A stretch of DNA of 64,000 bases, from the NCBI RefSeq assembly GCF_018070345.1, contig NZ_JAGPXX010000007.1, forward strand, positions 1-64,000, given 5' to 3'. Shown here piece by piece: positions 1 to 9,418 of the stretch (positions within the stretch are counted from its first letter, which is position 1; each line of letters opens with the position of its first letter). The position numbers and the translations under genes are program-made. The stretch is from Streptomyces sp. F63. Its GTDB lineage: Bacteria; Actinomycetota; Actinomycetes; Streptomycetales; Streptomycetaceae. The notes under the pieces are model-generated. The model was not told where the DNA came from, searched no databases, and worked only from the letters and a program-made list of their open reading frames with translations.

Positions 1-81
1 GGGTTCGCGGCGAACGCGGACCACGCCGGCGCGACGAACGTCCTCAACAGGGCCGGGCTGGTCCTCTGCGCGGCGGCTTAG
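1..81 (+). CDS. tnpB: TnpB transposon nuclease, C-terminal end (partial)
   Basis: Only the last 26 codons and the TAG stop (79-81) lie in the window; the gene begins to the left. The residues GFAANADHAGATNVLNRAG match the end of IS200/IS605-family TnpB proteins: the tail of the zinc ribbon followed by the RuvC-III block, where the Asp of NADHAGATN is the third catalytic acid. TnpB is an RNA-guided DNA nuclease that works with an omega RNA made from the element's 3' end. A typical right-end hairpin follows directly, which supports the call. Whether the upstream part is intact cannot be judged here. Confidence 0.75.
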   Translation, partial: GFAANADHAGATNVLNRAGLVLCAAA

Positions 82-90
82 CCACCGACG

Positions 91-126
91 CAGGAAGCCC
101 GCGCGTTTACGCGTGGGTGGAGTCAC
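91..126 (+). mobile_element. Right end of an IS200/IS605-type (TnpB) element
   Basis: Ten bases after the tnpB stop comes CAGGAAG, then an 8-bp stem (98-105 pairing with 110-117, one G-T pair) around a TTTA loop, then TGGAGTCAC ending at 126. A subterminal hairpin followed by a short run ending in TCAC is the usual form of the right end of these elements, and the same segment forms the 3' scaffold of omega RNA. The left end is outside the window, so the exact cleavage point is inferred. Confidence 0.6.
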
Positions 127-442
127 GCCGCCGCTCACGCCGGATGGCCTGCGGGAGGCTGTGGCGCACATCGTTCCGAGCCGTCTTCCGGAGCTCAACC
201 GGCATCTCGCCCGGGCCGCGACGAACGCGCAGCGCACCAGCAGCCTCGGGCCTCTGCGGGCCTTCACCCTGCACTGGGGCGCCATCGTCAACATCGAAAG
301 ATGGCCGCAGCGCGCGGCTCGCTTCCGCGCCTGCCAGGAGCGGGCCGCCGATCCGCTCGCCGATCCCGAGGAAGCGCGTTCCGCGGCCGCTGAGGTCGGC
401 CGCATCCTTCGTGCGGCGAGTGAGGAACTGGATCGTGAGTGA
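113..442 (+). CDS. Small antitoxin-like protein (DUF6247-like), start supplied by the IS end
   Basis: The 109-residue frame begins at a GTG inside the right arm of the IS hairpin, so its native N-terminus was probably removed or replaced by the insertion. The body (LREAV near residue 14, SSLGPLRAFTLHW near 43-55, a charged C-terminus) resembles small actinobacterial DUF6247 proteins that precede RelE-like toxin genes; this match is from memory and moderate. The TGA (440-442) overlaps the GTG (435) of the next gene, as in type II toxin-antitoxin pairs. No ribosome binding site is visible for the GTG at 113; in-frame codons further in could be the real start. Confidence 0.5.
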   Translation: MGGVTPPLTPDGLREAVAHIVPSRLPELNRHLARAATNAQRTSSLGPLRAFTLHWGAIVNIERWPQRAARFRACQERAADPLADPEEARSAAAEVGRILRAASEELDRE

Positions 443-682
443 CGCCTGGGTCTGGGAGTACGACCCGGATGCCGAGCATGTCGTCGGTGGGCTCCCGGCG
501 CACGTCGTCACGGAAGTCGAACGCCTCGCACGGGAACTGGCCGTTCTCGGCCGTGACGCCGGCGAAGTCGGCGAGGGCGGAGCTCGCGGACACTCGACTT
601 CCTGGGTGCGGGGCTGCTCTGGTTTCTGCCCGTGCCGAGTCGGCAGATGATCGTCGTGGTGCGGGTCACTTGGGCCGGTTGA
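435..682 (+). pseudogene. RelE/ParE-like toxin gene, frameshifted
   Basis: From GTG 435 the frame encodes VSDAWVWEYDPDAEHVVGG...LARELAVLGRDAGEVGEG and then loses sense near 571-592. Switching frame there (equivalent to one missing base) recovers RTLDFLGAGLLWFLPVPSRQ followed by MIVVVRVTWAG and TGA at 680-682, the expected beta-strand end of a RelE-like toxin. The gene overlaps the preceding antitoxin-like gene by 8 bp. I read it as a toxin inactivated by a single indel; a sequencing error is the alternative. Confidence 0.55.
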
Positions 683-734
683 GCTGCGCTGCCCAGTTCG
701 TTTGTTTCCGGGCCTTGTGGGCCGGTGGTCGCTG

Positions 735-2144
735 TCAGTCCACCAGGCCCAGGCGGGCCGCGCGGACGCCGGCCGCGAAGCGGCTCTCCACGCCGAGTTT
801 GTCGATCAGTTGGTTCATCAGGCGGCGCAGGGTGCGTTCCGAGATGCCGAGGCGGCGGGCGATGCTCTCGTCCTTGGCGCCGGTGGCCAGGAGGGCGAGC
901 ACCTCGCGTTCCCGGGGTGTGTAGTCCTGGGGGGACTGTGCCCGGCCGGCGGGAGGGCCGGGGGTGTGCGGGGAGGCGGCGGCCCAGCTGTGCTCGAAGA
1001 CCTGCACGAAGCAGGAGGCGATGAGGGAGCCGTGCAGGGCGACGTCACCGCAGTCGTGGTCGGAGCCCAGACCGGCCCACATGACGGTGAGTTCCCGGTC
1101 GACGATCAGGAGGTAGAGCGGTACGGAGGTGGCGACGCGGACCTCCGCCCCGGCCTCGGCCACGCTCTCCACGTAGCGGGCCGCACCCGGTTTGCGCAGG
1201 GCGCTCGCCGAGACGAGCAGCCGGCAGGCGGCGCCCCGGGCGAGCACTTCGAGGTCGGTGACCAGACTCTCCTCCAGCACCTCCGGCTCGGGGAAGGTGG
1301 TGCGCATGGACAGCAGTTCGTGCCGGGTCAGCGGATGGAACGCGTCGATGCGTTTGCGGAGTTGGGTGCGGTCCGTGAAGAACTCGACGGGCACGGTGTC
1401 GTGCCCGTGCAGCCGGGGCGGCGGCAGCAGCCGCGCCACGTCCTCCACGGCCCTGAGGTCGCGTTGCAGCGTCGTGCAGGCGCTCAGCAGGCGTTCCCTG
1501 TGCCCGGTCAGCAGCTCGGCGATGGCCCGCTCGGGTGAACTGACGTCCGTGCGAGAGGGGTTGAGGAGGCGGCGCTCGGTGAGCCAGCGGGCCACGTCCT
1601 CGGGCAGGGTGTCCGCCGTGGCGTCGCCCGGGGAGGTGTCCGGGAGGCCGCCGGAGTGGCTGCCGGGCCCGGTACCGCCCGGCTCCGTAACGCCCGGCTC
1701 CGTAACTCCCGGTCCCGTCCCGCCCGGCTCCGTAACACCCGGTCCCGTCCCGTCCGGTCCCGTCCCGTCCGGCTCGGACCGGGATCTGCCGGGTTCGGTC
1801 TCGTCCGGATCCGCGCTGTCCGGTCCCGCGCTGTCCGGTCTTGTGGGCCTGATGTCCGGGCCTGCCGCCGTGCCGTCCGGTCCCGTGCCGGTGTCCGGAT
1901 CCATTCCGTCCGGACCCGTTCCGCCGGGCCCGCCGACGTGTCCCGCACCCGGCGCGGTGTCCGGGCCGGTATCCGCCTGGTGCAGCGTCAACTGCCGCAG
2001 CAGCGCGGCATAGGCCGCCCTCGCCCTGGCCTCGGTGCCGCCGTCGGCAGGGGCGGCGGCCGCGGCGCCGGGCGGGGGCTGCCGCCGTCCGGTGCGGGGG
2101 GTGTCCGGCCGGCCGGGTGGCCGGTTGTCGTCTCCGGCAGACAT
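735..2144 (-). CDS. LuxR-type helix-turn-helix transcriptional regulator with repeat-rich linker
   Basis: The last 65 residues (YTPREREVLALLATGAKDES through ARRLGISERTLRRLMNQL) form a GerE/LuxR DNA-binding domain. A central globular part (roughly residues 190-390) resembles sensor regions of other Streptomyces orphan LuxR proteins; no response-regulator receiver domain is seen. Residues about 65-180 are Gly/Pro/Asp/Thr repeats of the type GTGPGVTEPG, a disordered linker whose length may vary between strains. The ATG at 2144 (MSAGDD) is chosen over a nearby ATG (2150) and a TTG (2180); none has a clear Shine-Dalgarno. It is divergent from the secreted protease at 2552, an arrangement suggesting but not proving local control. 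Confidence 0.72.
   Translation of the reverse strand: MSAGDDNRPPGRPDTPRTGRRQPPPGAAAAAPADGGTEARARAAYAALLRQLTLHQADTGPDTAPGAGHVGGPGGTGPDGMDPDTGTGPDGTAAGPDIRPTRPDSAGPDSADPDETEPGRSRSEPDGTGPDGTGPGVTEPGGTGPGVTEPGVTEPGGTGPGSHSGGLPDTSPGDATADTLPEDVARWLTERRLLNPSRTDVSSPERAIAELLTGHRERLLSACTTLQRDLRAVEDVARLLPPPRLHGHDTVPVEFFTDRTQLRKRIDAFHPLTRHELLSMRTTFPEPEVLEESLVTDLEVLARGAACRLLVSASALRKPGAARYVESVAEAGAEVRVATSVPLYLLIVDRELTVMWAGLGSDHDCGDVALHGSLIASCFVQVFEHSWAAASPHTPGPPAGRAQSPQDYTPREREVLALLATGAKDESIARRLGISERTLRRLMNQLIDKLGVESRFAAGVRAARLGLVD
1665..1965. repeat. Degenerate tandem repeats inside the LuxR-type gene
   Basis: Short units built from CCCGGCTCCGTAAC, CCGTCCCGTCCG and related 9-15 bp blocks are repeated head to tail and encode the Gly-Pro-Asp/Glu-Thr linker. 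The units keep the reading frame, as expected of an in-frame length-variable tract. Confidence 0.6.
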
Positions 2145-2252
2145 GTGCATGACGATAGGGCGCCATGCCGCCTTTGCCAAAAAGTCGGACGCCGCACACC
2201 GGTGAGCGGTACGTGGCCGGGACCGGTCACGCCTGATCCGGCCGGGGTCAAC

Positions 2253-2267
2253 CGCCGGTAACCGGCG
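2253..2267. promoter_or_regulatory. Perfect 7-bp inverted repeat between the LuxR-type regulator and the protease
   Basis: The arms CGCCGGT and ACCGGCG flank a single A, and the flanking GTCAAC/TTAAC extends the symmetry. It lies in the 407-bp divergent region (2145-2551), so it could be an operator for one or both genes. The rest of that region shows no gene. Confidence 0.4.
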
Positions 2268-2551
2268 TTAACGTGAGCCGCACAGCGCCGGGTCACCGGC
2301 GGTCCGGCGGTGCCCCCCAACCCTCCGGAACCGCCGACCGGTGTGCCGCGCCGCGCGCGTCTTCCGGGGACGCGCGCGCTGCGGCGGCTCTTCCGCCCGT
2401 ACGCGTGCTCGAGACCGTACGGGCGAACCTCCGGCGTGCCACCCAGCACGGACGCCTGCCCGGACGCCCACGGTCCGGGCGGGCTCCGGAGGTCTCCCCC
2501 AGGAAGCGGCGGCCACCCCTGCCGCCGCGAGACGAAAGGGTCTCTTCCGTC

Positions 2552-3715
<1,164 letters not shown>

Positions 3716-3739
3716 TCCGCGGCTTCCGGTCCGCGGCCT

Positions 3740-3795
3740 GTGACCGCGGGTCCGTGACCGCGGGTCCGTGACCGCGGGTCCGTGACCGCGGGTCC
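3740..3795. repeat. Four perfect 14-bp tandem repeats downstream of the protease gene
   Basis: The unit GTGACCGCGGGTCC occurs four times head to tail (3740, 3754, 3768, 3782) just after the protease stop. Each unit carries a partly palindromic ACCGCGGGT core. No coding role. Confidence 0.92.
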
Positions 3796-3857
3796 GGCCC
3801 GCTCCGCCGCCGCTGACGGAACCGGCGGCTGCACCCGCCGGGGCCCGCGGCGGGACC

Positions 3858-3912
3858 GCCCGCCCTCCGCTCCGCACCCGTGGCCGACGGGAGCGCGGGG
3901 CGGAGGGCGGGC
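3858..3912. terminator. Stem-loop terminator between the protease and cutA
   Basis: An 18-bp GC-rich stem with one mismatch (3858-3875 with 3895-3912) closes a 19-base loop. There is no T-tract, which is common in this genus. It probably ends protease transcription. Confidence 0.6.
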
Positions 3913-3996
3913 GCCGTCGTTGCGGCCGGTCCCGGCCCGCCCGTTACGGTGCACGGGACGAGGCGACCACACCGGCAGCACGAGGAGGACTCCGCC

Positions 3997-4320
3997 ATGG
4001 CCGAGTTCCTGACCGTCATGACGACCACCGACAGCGCCGAGAAGGCCGAGGCGCTGGCCCGCGGAGCCGTGGAGGCGCGGGTGGCGGCGTGCGCGCAGAT
4101 CAGCGCGCCGGTCACCTCCGTCTACCACTGGGACGGCGCGGTCGAGACCGCCCGCGAGTGGCAGGTCCTCTTCAAAACGGCGAGCGTCCGCTTCGGTGAA
4201 CTGGAGACCTATATCCGGGGCGCCCACGACTACGACGTCCCCGAGATCATCGCCACCCCCGTCACCCAGGGCGGCGCCGACTACCTCACCTGGGTCGCCG
4301 CGGAGACGGCGGCCCGGTGA
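3997..4320 (+). CDS. cutA: CutA divalent-cation tolerance family protein
   Basis: The 107-residue protein has the CutA1 ferredoxin-like fold signature: FLTVMTTTDSAEKAEALARG at the start, VAACAQI, SVYHWDG, and DVPEIIATPV near the end. CutA proteins are small cytoplasmic trimers linked to copper tolerance in E. coli; their biochemical role in actinobacteria is not settled. GAGGAGGA at 3982-3989 is a good ribosome binding site. Its TGA overlaps the GTG of the next gene, so the two are co-translated. Confidence 0.92.
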   Translation: MAEFLTVMTTTDSAEKAEALARGAVEARVAACAQISAPVTSVYHWDGAVETAREWQVLFKTASVRFGELETYIRGAHDYDVPEIIATPVTQGGADYLTWVAAETAAR

Positions 4321-4796
4321 GCCCCGGGGAAGCCCCGTCCGGCCCCGGGACCGGACCCGCGCGGCTGCCCGTCTTCGTCTACGGCACGCTGCGCCCCGGC
4401 GAACGCCACTACGCGCGGCTGCTGCGCGGCCGCACCGAGCGGGAGGAGCCCGCCCGGCTCCCGGGCGCCGCGCTCTACGAGGGGCCCGGTTTCCCGTACG
4501 CCGTCGAGGAGCGGGGCGGCGAGGTCCGCGGCCACCTCATCACCCCGCGCGCCACCGACTACGACGAACTGCTCGCTCGGCTCGATGAGTTGGAGGGCTA
4601 CGCGCCCGGGGAGCCCGCCACCTTCTACGAGCGGTGCGCGCGGGATGTGCTGCGCGCCGACGGGCGGGCCCTGCGCGCCTGGGCGTACTTCGCGGCCGAG
4701 CCCGTGGCGCGCGGACTGCGGACCACCGGTACCCGGGTCCCCGGCGGCCGCTGGCCGCCCGAGCGCGCGGAGCGCGGCGGCTCGGCGCGCGGCTGA
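4317..4796 (+). CDS. Gamma-glutamylcyclotransferase-like (GGCT/AIG2 fold) protein
   Basis: This 159-residue protein shows the family's substrate loop VYGTLRPGERHY (residues 20-32) and the acidic LDELEGY segment (89-95), in which Glu93 is the expected catalytic acid/base. Enzymes of this fold act on gamma-glutamyl amides or related amines; the exact substrate cannot be read from sequence. The GTG start overlaps the cutA stop in GTGA. The last 15 residues are low-complexity. Confidence 0.82.
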   Translation: MSPGEAPSGPGTGPARLPVFVYGTLRPGERHYARLLRGRTEREEPARLPGAALYEGPGFPYAVEERGGEVRGHLITPRATDYDELLARLDELEGYAPGEPATFYERCARDVLRADGRALRAWAYFAAEPVARGLRTTGTRVPGGRWPPERAERGGSARG

Positions 4797-4855
4797 GGCC
4801 GGCGGCCCGGCCGGGACGCCGGCCGGGCGGCGGGGGAGCCGCTCGGCCCGCTCGG

Positions 4856-7003
4856 CTATGGCCCGTCCGCCGCCTCCACCCGGACGGCACAGACCTTGAA
4901 CTCCGGCATCCGTGAGGCCGGGTCGAGCGCCGGATTCGTCAGGGTGTTCGCCCGGCCCTCGCCCGGCCAGTGGAACGGCATGAAGACCGTGTCCGGCCGG
5001 ATGTCCCGCGTCACCCGCGCGGGCGCCACGGCCCGCCCCCGCCGCGAGGTCACCGCCACCGGTTCGCCGTCCGCGACCCCGATCCGCTCGGCCAGCCGCG
5101 GATGCAGTTCCACGAACGGCCCCGGTGCGGCGGCGTTCAGCTCGGCGACCCGCCGGGTCTGCGCGCCCGACTGGTACTGGGCGACCACCCGCCCCGTCGT
5201 CAGGAACACCGGATACTCCCCGTCCGGCTCCTCGGCGGCCGGCCGGTGCGTCACGGGGACGAACCGGGCCCGGCCGTCCTCCGTCGCGAACCGCTCCAGG
5301 AACAGCCGGCGCGTCCCCGGATGCCCCTCGTCCGGGCAGGGCCAGAAGACGCCGTCCTCCTCGGCGATCCGCCGGTAGCTGATGCCCGCGTAGTCCGCGG
5401 GGCCGCCCGCCGACGCCCGCCGCAGCTCCTCGAACACCTCCTCCGGATCGACGGGGAAGCCCTTCTCGCGGCCCATCCGCCGCGCCAGCCCGTGCAGCAC
5501 CTGCAGATCCGACCGCACATCCGCCGGCGGATCGACCGCCTTGCGGCGCAGGACGACCCGGCCCTCCAGGTTCGTCGTCGTCCCCGTCTCCTCGGCCCAC
5601 TGCGTCACCGGCAGCACCACGTCCGCCATCGCCGCCGTCTCCGACAGCACCACGTCGGCCACCACCAGGAAGTCCAGCGCGGCGAACCGCTCGGCGACGT
5701 GCGCGGCGCGCGGCGCGGACACCACCGGGTTCGACCCCATCAGCAGCAGCGACCGCACGTCACCGCCCAGCGCGTCCAGCAGCTCGTACGCGCTGCGCCC
5801 CGGGCCCGGCAGGGACTCCGGGGCGACGCCCCAGACCCCCGCCACATGGGCGCGTGCCGCCGGGTCGGCCAGTTTGCGGTAGCCGGGCAACTGGTCGGCC
5901 TTCTGGCCGTGTTCACGCCCGCCCTGGCCGTTGCCCTGGCCGGTCAGGCAGCCGTAACCGGACAGCGGCCGCCCGGCGCGGCCCGTGGCGAGGCAGAGGT
6001 TGATCCAGGCGCCCACCGTGTCGGTGCCCTTCGACTGCTGTTCCGGACCGCGCGCCGTCAGCACCATGCCGCTCTCCGCGCCGCAGAACAGCTCCACGGC
6101 CTCCCGGATCGCCGGCAGCGGCACCCCCGTGATCCGTTCCACCAGCTCCGGCCAGTGCGCCATCGCAGCCGACCGGGCCTCGGGCCAGCCCGCCGTCCGC
6201 TCCGCCAGGAACTCCTCGTCCACCCGGCCCTCGGCCACCACCAGGTGCAGCATTCCCAGGGCCAGCGCCAGATCCGTGCCCGGGCGCGGCGCCAGATGGA
6301 GATCGGCCTGCTCGGCGGTCCGGGTGCGGCGCGGGTCGACGACGATCAGCCTGCCGCCGTTCTCCCGCAGCTCCCGCAGATAGCGCAGCGCGGGAGGCAT
6401 CGTCTCGGCGAGGTTGGAGCCGACGAGGATGACGCAGCCGGTGCGGGCCACGTCCTCCAGCGGGAACGGCAGCCCCCGGTCCAGCCCGAAGGCGCGCTGG
6501 TGGGCGGCCGCGGCCGAGGACATGCAGAAGCGGCCGTTGTAGTCGATCTGCGAGGTGCCGAGCGCGACCCGGGCGAACTTGCCCAGTGCGTACGCCTTCT
6601 CGTTGGTCAGCCCGCCGCCGCCGAACACCCCCACGGCGTCCGCGCCGTGGGCGGCGCGGGTGCGGATCAGCCCTTCGGCGGCCCGGTCCAGCGCCTCGTC
6701 CCAGCCGGCCGGCACCAGTTCGCCGTCCCGGCGCACCAGCGGCCCGGTGAGCCGCAGCCGCGGGTCGAGCACGGCGGCGGCGGTACGGCCCTTGCCGCAC
6801 AGGGCACCCCGGTTGACGGGGAACGCCGGCCGTTCGACCACCTCGACCACCTCGACCGCCCCGGCCGCCCCGACCGCCCCGGGTGCCGCCCCGTCCCCGC
6901 CCGGCCGCAGTCCCATCCCGCACTGCAGGGCGCAGTACGGGCAGTGGGTGTCGACGGCGGTGTGCCGGGGCGGAACGGCGGCGGCGGGAAGCGTGGCACT
7001 CAT
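4856..7003 (-). CDS. nasA: Assimilatory nitrate reductase catalytic subunit (molybdopterin, [4Fe-4S])
   Basis: The 715-residue protein has an N-terminal [4Fe-4S] motif (Cys21, Cys24, Cys28 in CPYCALQC and Cys69 in GALCGKG), the Mo-bis-MGD domains with the likely Mo ligand Cys160 in YNGRFCMSS, and the C-terminal dinucleotide-binding domain (TTGRVVAQYQSG, FMPFHWPGE). Length, lack of a Tat signal and a single cluster site fit the cytoplasmic assimilatory NasA/NasC type; a formate dehydrogenase alpha subunit is the main alternative, but those usually have Sec or Cys in a different context. It reduces nitrate to nitrite. No nirB/nirD is in the window. ATG 7003 has no strong Shine-Dalgarno. Confidence 0.87.
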   Translation of the reverse strand: MSATLPAAAVPPRHTAVDTHCPYCALQCGMGLRPGGDGAAPGAVGAAGAVEVVEVVERPAFPVNRGALCGKGRTAAAVLDPRLRLTGPLVRRDGELVPAGWDEALDRAAEGLIRTRAAHGADAVGVFGGGGLTNEKAYALGKFARVALGTSQIDYNGRFCMSSAAAAHQRAFGLDRGLPFPLEDVARTGCVILVGSNLAETMPPALRYLRELRENGGRLIVVDPRRTRTAEQADLHLAPRPGTDLALALGMLHLVVAEGRVDEEFLAERTAGWPEARSAAMAHWPELVERITGVPLPAIREAVELFCGAESGMVLTARGPEQQSKGTDTVGAWINLCLATGRAGRPLSGYGCLTGQGNGQGGREHGQKADQLPGYRKLADPAARAHVAGVWGVAPESLPGPGRSAYELLDALGGDVRSLLLMGSNPVVSAPRAAHVAERFAALDFLVVADVVLSETAAMADVVLPVTQWAEETGTTTNLEGRVVLRRKAVDPPADVRSDLQVLHGLARRMGREKGFPVDPEEVFEELRRASAGGPADYAGISYRRIAEEDGVFWPCPDEGHPGTRRLFLERFATEDGRARFVPVTHRPAAEEPDGEYPVFLTTGRVVAQYQSGAQTRRVAELNAAAPGPFVELHPRLAERIGVADGEPVAVTSRRGRAVAPARVTRDIRPDTVFMPFHWPGEGRANTLTNPALDPASRMPEFKVCAVRVEAADGP

Positions 7004-7026
7004 GCACGCCAGCTTGCGCGGCCCGT

Positions 7027-7054
7027 GTTACGCACCCGCTCCCCGCCGGGTTAC
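7027..7054. promoter_or_regulatory. Pair of GTTAC half-sites upstream of nasA
   Basis: GTTAC occurs at 7027-7031 and 7050-7054, reading as GTAAC on the nasA strand, 23 bp apart. GlnR sites consist of GTnAC/GAAAC half-sites at 11-bp steps, so two half-sites about 22 bp apart are suggestive; the intervening GAAAC halves are poor. Confidence 0.22.
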
Positions 7055-7189
7055 GCGCCTCGGACGGAGACCTCAGCGCGGCCGGCGGGCCGCCGTGAGG
7101 TGCCGGGGCGCGCCCCTCGTGCGTCCTCGCCGGTGCTCCGGCCGCCGTGCCCGAACTCGCGCGCGTGCGCGCCGGGCCCGCGCCCCGCC

Positions 7190-8092
7190 CTACGGCGCCG
7201 GCGGGCCCGCGGACTCCGCCGGGAACAGGGCCTCCCGCACACCCGGCTCCCGCGGGCCCAGGAAGCGCGGGTCCGGGCGGACCGCGGCGTCCAGCGCGGC
7301 CTTCGCCGCCGCGAGGACCTCCCGGGCCCCGCCCGCGTACCAGGTCGCGTCGCGCCGCTCGGCCACCCCGACGCCGTACGCGTCGAGGCCCGCAGCCCCG
7401 CACAGCGCCAGCGCCCTGCGGATGTGGAAGCCCTGGGTGACGAGCACCGCGCGCTCCACGCCGAAGATCTCCTTCGCCCGTACGCAGGAGTCCCAGGTGT
7501 CGAACCCGGCGTAGTCGCTGACGATCCGGCCGTCCGGTACGCCGCGCGCCGTGAGGTAGGCGCGCATCGCGTCGGGCTCGTCATAGTCGGGGGTGCTGTT
7601 GTCGCCCGTCACCAGCACCACCCGGACCGTGCCCGCCGCGTACAACTCGGCCGCCGCGTCGAGACGGTGGGCCAGATACGGCGACGGGGCGCCGTCCCGC
7701 AGGCCGGCGCCGAAGACGACGGCCACCGGGGCGGGCGGGGCGTCCGCGGCGGACCGCACCCGGCCGGAGCCGGCCGCCGTCATCCACGTCATCGGCAGCA
7801 GCCCCAGCACGCAGCCCAGTACGGCCGCTTGGACCAACCGCCGTCTGCCCCGGACCGTACGCGGGAGGCGGGGGACGGAGAACCGGAGGCCCGGGATCCG
7901 CGGGAACCGGGACGGGGCGGGACCCGGCCGTGGCGGGCGCGGGCCGGGCCCCGGCCCGGGTGAGGAGGACGGCGGCGAGTCCGGGCGGGGCGGGGGCCCG
8001 CTCTCGCCGTCCCCGGTCCCGCGTTCCCGGTCCCCGGTCCCGCTCTCCCCGTCCCCCCGGAGACCCTCCGCCCGGCCCCGTGCCGCCTTCAC
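7190..8092 (-). CDS. SanA/YdcF-family (DUF218) membrane-anchored protein
   Basis: The C-terminal 190 residues form a DUF218 domain: VAVVFGAGLRDGAPSPYLAHRL, VLVTGDNS, DTWDSCVRAKEIFG, LVTQGFHIRRAL. A single hydrophobic segment (about residues 87-107) should anchor it with the domain outside the membrane. Family members (SanA, ElyC, YdcF) are tied to envelope integrity; substrate unknown. The GTG at 8092 is chosen because GGGAGAG lies about ten bases upstream; an ATG at 8269 gives a longer, implausible Gly/Arg-rich extension. The N-terminal 80 residues are low-complexity (GDGESGTGDRERG repeats, then Pro/Ser/Gly). Confidence 0.75.
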   Translation of the reverse strand: MKAARGRAEGLRGDGESGTGDRERGTGDGESGPPPRPDSPPSSSPGPGPGPRPPRPGPAPSRFPRIPGLRFSVPRLPRTVRGRRRLVQAAVLGCVLGLLPMTWMTAAGSGRVRSAADAPPAPVAVVFGAGLRDGAPSPYLAHRLDAAAELYAAGTVRVVLVTGDNSTPDYDEPDAMRAYLTARGVPDGRIVSDYAGFDTWDSCVRAKEIFGVERAVLVTQGFHIRRALALCGAAGLDAYGVGVAERRDATWYAGGAREVLAAAKAALDAAVRPDPRFLGPREPGVREALFPAESAGPPAP

Positions 8093-8286
8093 CGCACCCC
8101 GCTCTCCCGCCGCCACCGGCCACCCCCGCACAGACGTACGATCACCACAACGCCCGGCAGGCGGGCACCGGTTCCCTCCGGAGGGACACCGGCCGCTCCC
8201 GCACCCCGGGCGGCGAAGCCCGTGCCCCGCTCGCACGCCCTCGCCCGCCGCCGCGTTCGCGCCCCTCACAGATCCCGCCCGCGCCG

Positions 8287-8302
8287 GTGAAGCAGCGGAA
8301 AC
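8287..8302 (+). promoter_or_regulatory. Candidate GlnR box upstream of the sirohydrochlorin chelatase
   Basis: GTGAA, six bases, GAAAC matches the known GlnR pattern gTnAC-n6-GaAAC except for one position in the first half. It is 55 bp before the ATG. GlnR is the nitrogen regulator of streptomycetes and controls nitrate/nitrite assimilation, so the site fits a chelatase making siroheme for nitrite reductase. Confidence 0.4.
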
Positions 8303-8356
8303 CAGGCGTCATCACGGCGCAACGGCACGGCAACGAGCGCCCGGCAGACTCGTCGC

Positions 8357-9418
8357 ATGACGGCGTCGATCCCGCACCCAGGCCCCCACGGCCACCGCCC
8401 CGGCCCGCTCGACCTCGACAGCACGGCGCAGCTCATGCACCGGATCGGCAGCCGGCTCGGCACCGCCCTCCACTCCATCGGCGCCCGCGGCGGGCACCCG
8501 TACCCCACACCCCGCCGCTCCGGGACCCGGCCACCCGCCCTGGTCGCCGTGGCGCACGGCAGCCGCGACCCCGAGGCCCTGCGCACGGTCACCGCGCTCC
8601 TCGACCGGGTCCGCGCGCTCCGTCCCGGGCTCACGGTCCGCCTCGGGCACATCGAGCTGAACGAGCCCCTGCTGCCGGAAACGCTGGCGGAGACGGAAGC
8701 GACCCTCCGGACGGGCCGCACAGCCGCTCCCGGCGCGTACCCCGCTCCCGGCGCGTACCCCGCTCCCGGCGCGGGGACCGGCGGCAGCGGCGCCGCCGAC
8801 CACGGCGCCGTCCTCGTGCCCCTGCTGCTCAGCCGCGGCTACCACGTCAAGCACGACATCCCGCGGATCCTCGCCGACTCGGCCCCCGCCCTGCGGGCCG
8901 TCGTCGCCGCGCCGCTCGGCCCGCACCCCCTGCTCGCGGAGGCGCTGCACGCCCGGCTGACCGAGGTGGCCGGCGGTCCCGGCGGCCCCGAGGGCGGTCT
9001 CGACGGCTACGACGGCGTGGTGCTGGCGGCGGCCGGATCGCGCGATCCGGACGGGGCCCGCGACACCGGCGGGACCGCCCGGCTGCTCGGCGCACGCCTC
9101 GGCGGCATTCCCGTGGTCCCGGCCTACGCCTCGGCCGCGGCGCCCACCGTGCCGGAAGCGGTCCGCGAACTGCGCGCCCGGGGCTGCCGCCGGGTGGCCG
9201 TGGCCTCGTACTTCACCGCGCCCGGGCGGTTCGCCACCCGCTGCGCGCAGGCCGCGCCGGACGGCCTCGCGGCGGCCCCCCTGGGAGCGCACACCGCGAT
9301 GGCCCGCCTGGTCCTGCACCGCTACGACGAGGCGCTCGCCGCCGCGGCACCACCGGCGGCCCGGACCTTCCCGGTCCGCGCCGCCGGCCCCGGCCCGGGC
9401 TCGGCCTCGGCCGCGTGA
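8357..9418 (+). CDS. Sirohydrochlorin chelatase, CbiX/SirB family
   Basis: The 353-residue protein has two CbiX-type halves: [10 protein letters not shown] near residue 63 with the catalytic His67, and [12 protein letters not shown] near residue 220. It should insert Fe2+ (siroheme) or Co2+ (cobalamin) into sirohydrochlorin. The neighbouring nitrate reductase gene favours siroheme. A linker with 18-bp repeats (8726-8773, residues [18 protein letters not shown]) sits between early and later parts of the first half. No cobalamin riboswitch is recognisable upstream. CAGACT lies six bases before the ATG, so the mRNA could be leaderless; there is no Shine-Dalgarno. Confidence 0.86.
   Translation: MTASIPHPGPHGHRPGPLDLDSTAQLMHRIGSRLGTALHSIGARGGHPYPTPRRSGTRPPALVAVAHGSRDPEALRTVTALLDRVRALRPGLTVRLGHIELNEPLLPETLAETEATLRTGRTAAPGAYPAPGAYPAPGAGTGGSGAADHGAVLVPLLLSRGYHVKHDIPRILADSAPALRAVVAAPLGPHPLLAEALHARLTEVAGGPGGPEGGLDGYDGVVLAAAGSRDPDGARDTGGTARLLGARLGGIPVVPAYASAAAPTVPEAVRELRARGCRRVAVASYFTAPGRFATRCAQAAPDGLAAAPLGAHTAMARLVLHRYDEALAAAAPPAARTFPVRAAGPGPGSASAA

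Noticed and set aside
8093..8356. A cobalamin riboswitch before the CbiX/SirB-type gene
   Set aside because: I looked for the B12-box and the conserved peripheral elements and did not find them; only a GlnR-like site was seen.
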